Shown: one piece after another, positions 16,993-24,300 of the stretch | Position numbering within the stretch: the stretch's first letter is position 1 | How the letters are laid out: each line of letters begins with the position of its first letter | Assembly (NCBI GenBank): GCA_022824565.1 | Contig: JAJDZQ010000103.1 | Span: 1 to 64,000, forward strand | Origin: Anaerolineae bacterium | GTDB lineage: Bacteria > Chloroflexota > Anaerolineae > Aggregatilineales > Phototrophicaceae | Length of the DNA stretch: 64,000 nt | Direction of reading: 5' to 3' | Position numbers and translations under genes: made by a program | The notes under the pieces: generated by a model | What the model was told of the DNA's origin: nothing | What the model saw: only the letters and a program-made list of their open reading frames with translations | Database searches by the model: none

Positions 16993-18915
16993 TCAGCCAA
17001 TGGCGCTGAGTGGGATTTCGACCGGGCGTTTTTGCCCGCGCTGGTCGATAGGCGTAACGGGCGGGCATTCCCAGGCGAGGTCGTCGGTTGTCGACCGTTC
17101 TTTAGCGAACTTGGGCAAGATGCCACAGGCGAAGCACTTGTCACGACAATCGACGCGCGTCTCGTGGCGGATGCTCATCAAATAATCTTCTTGCAGGAAT
17201 TTCTTGCGCAAGCCGACATCAATGTGATCCCAAGGAAAGACTTCGTCCAGGTCGCGCTCGCGGAAGTTATAGAAGTCCGGGTCGATGCCCGATTCGTCAA
17301 AGGCTTGCAGCCAGCGCGCGTGCTTGTGCTGGTCTTGCCAGGCGTCGAACTTGCAGCCCAACTGCCAGGCGCGGCGGATAACGCGGGAAAGGCGGCGGTC
17401 GCCCCGGCTCAGCCAGCCTTCGAACTCGCTGTCGTCATAGGTATTCCAGCGCAGGTGCATGCCGCCGCGGCGCATCTGCCGCTTTAGCAGGGCTTGTTTG
17501 CGCTCGACACTTGCGCGGGAATCTTGCGGCACCCACTGGAAAGGCGTATGCGGTTTGGGGATGAAGGTGCTGACGCCGACATTGAGTGTGGCTTTCTTGC
17601 CCAGGAGCTTCGTGCCTTCGCGCAGGGTGCGTCCACACAAGTCGATGATCGCCTGGACATCGTCCACGGTCTCGTCGGGATGGCCAATCATGAAATAGAA
17701 CTTGATGGTGCGCCAGCCACGCGAATAGACATCGCGCGCTGTCTGGATGACCTGGTCGTCCGACACATATTTATTGATCAGGTCGCGCATCTTTTCGGCG
17801 GCGGCTTCGGGCGCAAAGGTAAAGCCGCTGCGGCGTGTGCCACCGATCTTTTCCAGCAGGTCGGCGCTGGCGCTCTCGATGCGCAGGCTGGGCAGGCTGA
17901 GGCTCATGCCAGCGTCCTTGTAGACACGGTTGACTTCTTCGGCCAATTCCTCGACCCATACATAGTCGGATGAGGACAAGCTGAGCAGGCTGATTTCTTC
18001 AAAGCCGGTGTAGCGGACGATTTCGTCTATGGCCGCCATGATCTCGGCGACTGGCCGTTCGCGGACCGGGCGCGTAACCATGCCGGCATGACAAAATCGG
18101 CAGCCGCGCGTGCAGCCGCGCATAATTTCGATAGGCGCGCGGTTGTGCACGGTGTCGATATTGGGCACGATGAAGCGGGTAAATGGTTTGGGCAAAGTGA
18201 GTACGATGCGCTTCAGCACCCGCGCTGGGATGCCCGGCTGGTTGGGCGTGACGCTGCGCACAGTGCCGTCTGTGTGATAGTCCACATCATAAAAGCGCGG
18301 CACATACAGGCCTTGAATGCGCGCAATTTGCCGCAGTTGTTCCTCTCGGGACCGCCCGCGCAGCCTGCCCAACATGTCCGCGATCTCGACGATAACCTCT
18401 TCGCCTTCGCCGATCACGAACGCATCGATAAAATCTGCCATCGGCTCGGGATTGAAACAGGCGTGCCCGCCAGCGATCACCAGCGGATAGCTTTCATCGC
18501 GGTCGCGGCTCAATATGGGCAGTCCAGCCAGGTCGAGCAGATTGATGGCGTTGGTATACAGCTGTTCATAGGGCAAGCTGATGCCCAGCAGGTCAAAGTC
18601 GCGGATGGGGCGCTTGCTTTCCAGGGAATACAACGGGATGTCGTTTTCGCGCATGACCGCTTCCATATCCAGCCAGGGCGAGAAAACGCGCTCGGCCAGC
18701 ATATCATCGCGTTGGTTGACCTGGTGATACAAATTCATGATGCCCAGGTTGGACATGCCCAGGTCGTAGATATCGGGGAATGCCAAGGCCACTTTGACAT
18801 CGGCGCGCGCCCAGTCTTTGACGACGCTGTTGTATTCGCCGCCGACATAGCGCCCCGGTTTTTCGACAGTCAGCAAGTGTCGTTCGATACTTTGCTCGAT
18901 GGAACCAGGCTGCAT
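16993..18915 (-). CDS. B12-binding-like/radical SAM protein (TIGR03960 type, YgiQ-like)
   Basis: A 640-residue protein with an N-terminal Rossmann-like region of the B12-binding type (KVALAFPDIYDLGMSN, LLGISLPYEQ) and a radical SAM core whose cluster cysteines are C268, C272 and C275 in CTRGCRFC. A C-terminal segment with further cysteines (CRDKCFACGI) follows. In many bacteria this family is encoded beside or fused to a DUF2344 (TIGR03936) protein; here that partner lies at 20808-21470, separated by DinB and psuG. Its reaction is not established. The ATG at 18915 is a good start, and a promoter is visible upstream. Confidence 0.9.
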   Translation of the reverse strand: MQPGSIEQSIERHLLTVEKPGRYVGGEYNSVVKDWARADVKVALAFPDIYDLGMSNLGIMNLYHQVNQRDDMLAERVFSPWLDMEAVMRENDIPLYSLESKRPIRDFDLLGISLPYEQLYTNAINLLDLAGLPILSRDRDESYPLVIAGGHACFNPEPMADFIDAFVIGEGEEVIVEIADMLGRLRGRSREEQLRQIARIQGLYVPRFYDVDYHTDGTVRSVTPNQPGIPARVLKRIVLTLPKPFTRFIVPNIDTVHNRAPIEIMRGCTRGCRFCHAGMVTRPVRERPVAEIMAAIDEIVRYTGFEEISLLSLSSSDYVWVEELAEEVNRVYKDAGMSLSLPSLRIESASADLLEKIGGTRRSGFTFAPEAAAEKMRDLINKYVSDDQVIQTARDVYSRGWRTIKFYFMIGHPDETVDDVQAIIDLCGRTLREGTKLLGKKATLNVGVSTFIPKPHTPFQWVPQDSRASVERKQALLKRQMRRGGMHLRWNTYDDSEFEGWLSRGDRRLSRVIRRAWQLGCKFDAWQDQHKHARWLQAFDESGIDPDFYNFRERDLDEVFPWDHIDVGLRKKFLQEDYLMSIRHETRVDCRDKCFACGILPKFAKERSTTDDLAWECPPVTPIDQRGQKRPVEIPLSAIG

Positions 18916-18972
18916 ATTTTCGCGCTTTCAATTCTTCCCATTGCGCCGCTGAAATTGTGCGATTACCTTGAC

Positions 18973-19002
18973 AGTATAGTGTATGCGCCAGAGTCGTGGC
19001 AA
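18973..19002 (-). promoter_or_regulatory. Predicted housekeeping promoter for the radical SAM gene
   Basis: On the minus strand, -35 TTGCCA (19002-18997) and -10 TATACT (18978-18973) are separated by 18 bp, about 60 bp upstream of the ATG at 18915. Confidence 0.5.
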
Positions 19003-19376
19003 GGCTGCCGCGGCGAGATCCCCAGGCAATCGCGTCAGAATAGATCCTTGCGCATGGTATTAGCCGCGAAAAATAACCACCGAGTACGGCGAGGCTTCAG
19101 TTGAGTATACCGAGAGTGAAGCGATGATTATTCACTGCGATGATGCAGCCTGCAAACCGACTTCGGGTTGACTCGAATTCCCTTTCCGCCGTAAGGTCAG
19201 TCTTCAACACCGCAATTGTACAAAGCACAGCCTTTATTCACATAGCTCTTATCAAACCCTCGGTGTACTCTTCTATTGCTCGGCGCACTCGCTGGTAAAT
19301 GAATATATGCGTTGGCTCTGGTTGAGAATCACTTTTGTGCAGAAGCAGCGGTGGCTATCGGGAAGGGACAAAGCGC
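19003..19376. other. Non-coding gap between radical SAM gene and DinB gene
   Basis: No open frame, tRNA-like fold or repeat family member is recognisable here. It holds a TTGTACAA palindrome (19216-19223), a motif also found in three other intergenic regions of the window, and AT-rich stretches near 19230-19320 that may contain the DinB promoter. Confidence 0.4.
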
Positions 19377-19877
19377 ATGAATCCGTTGGCAATCAAAACC
19401 TTGTTTGACTATCACTATGGGATGTATGACCGTATCTGGGATATCATGCAGGAATTGAGCCCGCAACAATTTGTGCAGGAAAAAGATTACTCCTTGCGGT
19501 CGTTGCGCAACCAACTGCTGCATGTCATCGAGGTGGACAATCGCTGGCTCGCGCGGTTGCAATCCCTGCCGCTGCCCGACTTTCTGCACGAGAGCGATTT
19601 TCCCGACCAGGCTGCTCTGCGCCCAACCTGGGATTCAATCCGCAAGGCTGTCCTGGCCTATATCCTGGAGCTGACGGCTGCCGACCTGGAAGAAGCCGTG
19701 GAGTTGCATTTTCCGCAGCGAGGCGGCCGTCATCGCAACCTGCGCTGGCAGATTCTGCTGCATGTGGTCAATCATGGCACCGACCACCGCGCGCAAATCC
19801 TGGCGCTGCTGCACGAGTTGGGCGCGCCAACCCTCGAGCAAGACCTGATCTTGCATCTCTGGTCGACTGCGAGCTGA
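19377..19877 (+). CDS. DinB-family four-helix protein (DinB_2-like)
   Basis: A 166-residue, mostly helical protein of the DinB/YfiT fold. The metal-binding histidines appear in LLHVIEVDNRW (about residue 49) and in LLHVVNHGTDHR (about 126-137), the two signature blocks. Such proteins are putative metal-dependent transferases, often thiol-linked or stress-induced; the reaction here is unknown. The start ATG at 19377 follows GGAAGGGA. It stands alone on the plus strand and runs convergently into psuG with 5 bp between stops. Confidence 0.85.
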   Translation: MNPLAIKTLFDYHYGMYDRIWDIMQELSPQQFVQEKDYSLRSLRNQLLHVIEVDNRWLARLQSLPLPDFLHESDFPDQAALRPTWDSIRKAVLAYILELTAADLEEAVELHFPQRGGRHRNLRWQILLHVVNHGTDHRAQILALLHELGAPTLEQDLILHLWSTAS

Positions 19878-19882
19878 GGGGG

Positions 19883-20800
19883 CTAGACCTGGCTCAGCGC
19901 CAGCGCAATCTGCCCGGCGATGCGCGCATTGTTCAGCAACAGCGCGATATTGGCAGACATGGACTTGCCTGCGGTCAATTCGCTGACGCGCCGCAGCACA
20001 AAGGGCGTGATGTCCTTGCCAGCGATTGCCTGCGCCAGCGCTTCGTCTGTCGCCTGCACGATGGCCACTTCGGCGGTTTCCGCGTCCAATGCCTCTGCGG
20101 CTGGTACGGGGGCGACGATCAACACGCCATGCATCGCGCCCAGGCGCCGGCCAGCGTCTATGATGGCGGCGGCTTGTTGGGCAGAGTCAACGCGTTGGTC
20201 GATCGGCAGGTCGCTGCTTTGGGAATAGAAGGCGGGCAGCCAGTCTGTCGCATAACCAAGCACGGGCACGCCCTGCGTTTCCAGCACTTCCAAAGTCAGC
20301 GGCAAATCTAGGATTGACTTTGCGCCCGAAGAAACGACAGCCACCGGCGTTCGCCCAAACTCGGTCAGGTCCGCCGAGACATCGTGGGGATTGCCGCGAT
20401 GCACGCCACCGATGCCACCGGTCGCGAAGACTTCGATGCCCGCCAGCGCCGCAACAATCATGGTGCCGGCCACGGTGGTCGCGCCATGCTGCCCCAGCGC
20501 GGTGACGATCGGCAGGTCGCGCCGGCTGCATTTGCGGACTGTGCCCGCCGCCATCCCCGCCAGCACTTCAATCTGCTCGCGAGTCATCCCAATCGTGATG
20601 TCTCCGCCCAGCACAGCGATGGTAGCGGGGAGCGCGCCAGCATCGCGCACAGCTGCTTCCATGCCCAGCGCCGTCTCGATATTTAGCGGGTGGGGCAAGC
20701 CATGCGTGATCAATGTCGATTCCAATGCGACCACCGGCCGCCCGGCTGCCAGGGCTGCCCGAACATCGGGGCGGATATGTAGCTCTTGCCTTGCGCTCAT
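19883..20800 (-). CDS. psuG: Pseudouridine-5'-phosphate glycosidase
   Basis: PsuG reversibly splits pseudouridine 5'-phosphate into uracil and ribose 5-phosphate. VALESTLITHGLPHP, the RKCSRRDLP block with the Schiff-base-region lysine, GGIGGVHRG and SSGAKSILDLP are all family-specific. The length, 305 residues, is standard. The usual partner kinase PsuK is not adjacent, so pseudouridine salvage would need a kinase from elsewhere. It follows the DUF2344 gene by 7 bp on the same strand and is likely cotranscribed. The ATG at 20800 is well placed. Confidence 0.95.
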   Translation of the reverse strand: MSARQELHIRPDVRAALAAGRPVVALESTLITHGLPHPLNIETALGMEAAVRDAGALPATIAVLGGDITIGMTREQIEVLAGMAAGTVRKCSRRDLPIVTALGQHGATTVAGTMIVAALAGIEVFATGGIGGVHRGNPHDVSADLTEFGRTPVAVVSSGAKSILDLPLTLEVLETQGVPVLGYATDWLPAFYSQSSDLPIDQRVDSAQQAAAIIDAGRRLGAMHGVLIVAPVPAAEALDAETAEVAIVQATDEALAQAIAGKDITPFVLRRVSELTAGKSMSANIALLLNNARIAGQIALALSQV

Positions 20801-20807
20801 GGTGCCC

Positions 20808-21470
20808 TCATTCGGCTAGCATATGCAGTCGTCTGCGGTGGATGCTGTTGTGTAGGCCGTCCAGGTCCAGCAGCTCCAGCAGGTGATCGGGACGCAGGTT
20901 GCCGCGGTCGCCCACCGACAGATGCGCCAACAAGTCGGCTTGGTCGTCTATTGCCAGCGACAAGATCAGCGGCCGCACATCCATGACGCTGCGTTTGCGC
21001 CGACGCCTCCGCTCGACAACGATGGTCTCTTGACAGAGCAACTCGTCGATTTTGCGCTGCAAGCTGGCGCGCTCGAGCGCATCGTGAAAGCGAATGCGGT
21101 ATTCGGCGCTGCTAATCCGCGATTGCAGGGAAGAGCTGCGCGGGTCGACTTCTGTGATTGCCGCGATAGACAAACCCTGTGGCGACACCGCCAACAGTTG
21201 CTCGCGCAGACTCGCCTCGCAGAAGTTCAGCCGCTCGCGCAGGGAAATATCCAAAATCTCACATTCGCTGGAGATGCCCAGGGGCAATGGCATGGCTAGC
21301 GAGATGCGCGGACGGGTGTTAAAACCGCGTGTATACAGCAACGGCAGGTCTGCGCGCCGCAGCACCCGTTCCCAGATCTTCGCCATATCCAGGTTGCTGG
21401 TATAGCGCAGTGGACCGGCTTTGCCAAATGTGATGCGCAGCCGCTGCACGACCGGCGACAAGTGTGTCAT
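20808..21470 (-). CDS. Radical SAM-linked protein, DUF2344 (TIGR03936 family)
   Basis: A 220-residue protein starting VVQRLRITFGKAGPLRYTSNLD, typical of DUF2344, with AGLPL/YTRGFNTRPRISLAMPLPLG-like blocks (RADLPLLYTRGFN, PRISLAMPL). It is known as the companion of the TIGR03960 radical SAM protein, which is present at 16993-18915. Its function is unknown, though a role in RNA modification or ribosome-linked chemistry has been suggested from gene context in other genomes. The start ATG at 21470 lies inside a 27-bp sequence that is repeated at 21748-21774; the longer frame to 21533 translates repeat DNA. Confidence 0.85.
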   Translation of the reverse strand: MTHLSPVVQRLRITFGKAGPLRYTSNLDMAKIWERVLRRADLPLLYTRGFNTRPRISLAMPLPLGISSECEILDISLRERLNFCEASLREQLLAVSPQGLSIAAITEVDPRSSSLQSRISSAEYRIRFHDALERASLQRKIDELLCQETIVVERRRRRKRSVMDVRPLILSLAIDDQADLLAHLSVGDRGNLRPDHLLELLDLDGLHNSIHRRRLHMLAE

Positions 21471-21774
21471 TTGTCGCGCCTTTGTGCTTCTAACAAAGGG
21501 TTCAGAACGATTGCCACAGAGGCACAGAGGCACTGAGGTTTTCGTTTTATTGATTTGAATCTCGTGTTTCTTTCGGCTCTACCCCAGCTCGACCGTCTGT
21601 GTCTACCTGGCGATGTCCTCCCCAAAGCATCAGAGAAGGGGAATAGCCATGGCGGATTTGCGGAATTCAGTGCTAGCCACGCAAGCGTAAAATCACGCCA
21701 AAAACCTCCCTCCATTGATATGGGGGGACCGAGGGGGGTAGACAACAGCGACAAGTGTGTCATTTGTCGCGCCT
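21455..21774. repeat. 27-bp direct repeat pair flanking a 266-bp non-coding segment
   Basis: Identical 27-bp copies lie at 21455-21481 and 21748-21774. Each contains an imperfect palindrome, GCGACAAGTG-tgt-CATTTGTCGC. The first copy includes the start codon of the DUF2344 gene; the second repeats that start and opens a short minus-strand frame beginning MTHLS that reads only through repeat DNA. Between them are a CACAGAG-family fragment (21514-21538) and C/G-tract sequence. The pair may be a duplicated operator, or the scar of an insertion next to the gene start. This covers most of the 370-bp gap 21471-21840. Confidence 0.7.
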
Positions 21775-21840
21775 CTCTGGAATTTCGACCGCAATTCCGC
21801 TAGACTATTGTAGGGCAATACAAGCCGTGTTGGAAGGTGA

Positions 21841-22284
21841 ATGAGTTCGCAGCAGCAGGCAAGTGAGCGCTTGCAGAGCAGACTTGTGTGGCTGGGCATC
21901 CGCGTGCCTTTTCTGTTGACGCTGCTTATGATGCTGGCTGGTGTGGCTGCGGTGCTGATGCTGCCCGCGCCCGAGCAGGTTGCGCTGGTGGCAGACGCCA
22001 TGCTGATATTGCTGGTGCTGTGTCCAGCGGTTGTCTTGCTGTTTGCGCTGCTGATTGGCGCATTGGCGCTGATTGTTCTACTGCGCCGTTGGGGGACGCG
22101 CGCTCGTTCGCCCTTGCGCCGGCTCGAGGCGCTGACGGCGTCGGCTCATCAGCGCGTCGATGGCTGGCTGAGCGGCGTGGATGGACATGTGCTGGATTGG
22201 GTTGTGCGCCTGGAGCCGCTGCGCAGCCTGCTAACCCTGTTTGACGCTCCTGCGCAGAATAGCGAAAACGAGGCAGATTTATGA
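21841..22284 (+). CDS. Small membrane protein of unknown function
   Basis: A 147-residue protein with two long hydrophobic segments (about 22-46 and 49-80) followed by a basic stretch (LRRWGTRARSPLRR) and an acidic tail, so the C-terminal half is predicted to be cytoplasmic. No family is recognised. GGAAGGTGA precedes the ATG. Its stop overlaps the next start as ATGA, so the two small membrane proteins are made together. A protein of similar plan lies at 31334-31813. Confidence 0.7.
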   Translation: MSSQQQASERLQSRLVWLGIRVPFLLTLLMMLAGVAAVLMLPAPEQVALVADAMLILLVLCPAVVLLFALLIGALALIVLLRRWGTRARSPLRRLEALTASAHQRVDGWLSGVDGHVLDWVVRLEPLRSLLTLFDAPAQNSENEADL

Positions 22285-22541
22285 TTGAGCAGCAACAAGA
22301 CGAAACCAAGCTGGAAGTGGCAAGATCGCGCATATTGATGACCGGATTGGGATTGGGCGCGCTGGTGGGCTTGCTGTCCAGCTATTTGTATGCACGCTCT
22401 GCCGAAGAACATGCCAATGCAGAAACGGGGGCGGTCGAATCGATATCGACCGGGCAGGCGCTGGCGGTGCTGCTGGCGGTGCTGGGTGTGGTTCGGCAGA
22501 TCGCCGCTTTGGGCAAGCCAGACAAAAAGCGCAGGAAATAA
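22281..22541 (+). CDS. Small two-span membrane protein of unknown function
   Basis: An 86-residue protein with two hydrophobic segments (about 19-40 and 57-76), a charged N-terminus (MIEQQQDETKLEVARSR) and a lysine/arginine-rich end (GKPDKKRRK). It is translationally coupled to the preceding membrane protein and ends 4 bp before the SRAP gene. No function can be assigned. Confidence 0.7.
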   Translation: MIEQQQDETKLEVARSRILMTGLGLGALVGLLSSYLYARSAEEHANAETGAVESISTGQALAVLLAVLGVVRQIAALGKPDKKRRK

Positions 22542-22545
22542 GCGG

Positions 22546-23235
22546 GTGTGCGGACGCTATACCCTCAGCGCCGGTTCGGAAGCCATCCAGCAGGCATTTG
22601 CCCTGGATAGCGCAGGCAACTGGGGAGGTCCCCGCTATAACATCGCCCCGATGCAACCTGTGGCTGTCATCACCGACCGGCAACCCAAAGCGCTGTCCCT
22701 ATGTAGATGGGGCCTCGTGCCCGTCTGGGCGAAAGACCCCAAAATCGGTAGCCGCATGATCAACGCGCGTTCTGAAACTGCGCACGAAAAACCCTCATTC
22801 CGCAGCGCATTCAAACGCCGCCGCTGCCTAATCCCCGCCGATGGCTATTATGAATGGGCGCGGCAGGGCGGGCGCAAAACGCCTATGTACATCCAGCATG
22901 CCCAGCGCGACATCTTCGCTTTTGCGGGCTTGTGGGAAAGTTGGGATGATCCGCAGGGCAAGCGGTTGAATACCTGCGCAATCCTGACCACCGCAGCCAA
23001 TGCGCGCATTCGGCACATCCATCAGCGCATGGCCGTCATGGTCGAGCCGGCTGATTATGACTTGTGGCTTGCGCCGCGTGAATTGGCATCAGGCGAATGG
23101 CAGCCCTTGATGAAGGTCCCCCGCGCTGAGCAACTGACATACCACGAAGTATCTACACAAGTGAATACTGTGCGCAACGATCATCCCGCGCTAATCGCGC
23201 CTGTGCAATCAATCAAATCCGACTTGCTGTTGTGA
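22546..23235 (+). CDS. SRAP-domain protein (HMCES/YedK family)
   Basis: SRAP proteins form a covalent thiazolidine bond with abasic sites in single-stranded DNA and shield them. The protein starts at GTG 22546 so that the catalytic cysteine is residue 2 (M-C-G-R-Y), exposed after Met removal; AGGAAATAAG lies just upstream. RYNIAPMQPV, WGLVPVWAKD, INARSETAHEKPSF, RRCLIPADGYYEW and the histidine in HQRMAVMV complete the conserved set in 229 residues. The longer frame upstream overlaps the small membrane gene and would bury the cysteine, so it is rejected. It converges on the ExoVII-like gene, forming a DNA-repair-flavoured neighbourhood. Confidence 0.93.
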   Translation: MCGRYTLSAGSEAIQQAFALDSAGNWGGPRYNIAPMQPVAVITDRQPKALSLCRWGLVPVWAKDPKIGSRMINARSETAHEKPSFRSAFKRRRCLIPADGYYEWARQGGRKTPMYIQHAQRDIFAFAGLWESWDDPQGKRLNTCAILTTAANARIRHIHQRMAVMVEPADYDLWLAPRELASGEWQPLMKVPRAEQLTYHEVSTQVNTVRNDHPALIAPVQSIKSDLLL

Positions 23236-23241
23236 TTCTAC

Positions 23242-24300
23242 CTACAGCGGCGCGCGCAGCAGAAGTACCCCCAGCGCAATAATAGCGGCGACAATCACGA
23301 TCACCGATGCAATAATCACCAACGTATTCAAAGCGCTGCGAGTTTTCGCCGGCTGGAGGTTGTTTGGGGCCGGCGCTGCGGCGGCATAGTCGTCTGCTTC
23401 GGCATGCACAAGCCAGCCGGGCGCTTCGGGCGGGAAGTCGCTGGCGGCATGCACAGGCCAACCGGGCTCTGCCGGCGGGTAGTCGCTGGCGCTCAAACAG
23501 TGCTTCGCCAGAAAGAGGGCGGCGGCAGTCGGTGTGGCAGCGGCGTGATCGGCGACTTGGTCGGACAAGGTTTGGTCGCGGTGATGTCCGATGCCCGTTA
23601 CGACAAATGTCTGGCATTGGCTGATGGCCTGGGCGACCAGGAACGATTCAAAAGCGGCAAAGTCGTCACTGCGTCCGCCGCCGCGAATGATGGCTATGGC
23701 GTCGATATCGGCAGTCGCAGCCAGCGAGTGGATGGCATCGACGATCAATTGTGGGGCGCGCTCGCCTTGCAGCAGAACATACTCCCACTTCAACGGCGCC
23801 AGGACATTTCGCTCGCCCGCACTTTGATAGGCAGTTTCAAAGTCGCCGATGGCGCGGCTGCTGCGCCCGGTGATGCAGCCTATGCGGCGGATTCGCTGGG
23901 GTGGCGGTCGTCTCTGCGGCGGATACAAGCCCGCAGCGCGCAGTCTGTTGATGGCTGGTTTCTTGGCGGTCGCGGAGGCGCTCAAACGCATCGCTTGCAC
24001 AGCAATCTGCACGATCGACGCAGGCGCATAGAAACGCACATCGCCATAGACTTCGACTTCCAGGAAATTTTCCAGTTCAAACTGGATATTGCCGCGGCGT
24101 TCTTCGTGCAGCATGCAGCGGATGCGCGTCTTGTCATCGACCAGGTCGAAGTAACAATGCCCGAGGTCGGATTGGTGGAAACGTTGGATTACGCCGCCGG
24201 TCCAGAAGAATTGCTCGAGCGTCTCGGCTTCGACGATGCTGCGCAGGGCGCGGTTTACTTGCGCGATGCTGCGCCGATCTTCGGCGGGCTGCTTTGCCAT
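23242..24300 (-). CDS. Exonuclease VII large-subunit-like protein with C-terminal membrane anchor
   Basis: Residues 8-105 match the OB-fold DNA-binding domain of XseA (AQVNRALRSIV, GHCYFDLVDD, IRCMLHEERRG). Residues 115-265 match its nuclease core with IIRGGG (204-209), GHHRD (238-242), DQVAD (247-251) and TPTAA (256-260). The protein then departs from XseA: the long coiled coil that binds XseB is absent. In its place are two copies of a PP..PGW.VHA repeat (about 275-300), a Pro/Ala-rich linker and a membrane segment (326-348). At 352 residues it is about 100 shorter than E. coli XseA. Its start overlaps the ftsK stop as TAATG, so it should be made with FtsK. No xseB lies nearby. Activity is unproven. 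Confidence 0.82.
   Translation of the reverse strand: MAKQPAEDRRSIAQVNRALRSIVEAETLEQFFWTGGVIQRFHQSDLGHCYFDLVDDKTRIRCMLHEERRGNIQFELENFLEVEVYGDVRFYAPASIVQIAVQAMRLSASATAKKPAINRLRAAGLYPPQRRPPPQRIRRIGCITGRSSRAIGDFETAYQSAGERNVLAPLKWEYVLLQGERAPQLIVDAIHSLAATADIDAIAIIRGGGRSDDFAAFESFLVAQAISQCQTFVVTGIGHHRDQTLSDQVADHAAATPTAAALFLAKHCLSASDYPPAEPGWPVHAASDFPPEAPGWLVHAEADDYAAAAPAPNNLQPAKTRSALNTLVIIASVIVIVAAIIALGVLLLRAPL

Noticed and set aside
22390-22545. N-terminal extension of the SRAP gene
   Set aside because: It overlaps the small membrane protein gene in another frame and would bury the cysteine that must be residue 2; GTG 22546 has a ribosome-binding site.
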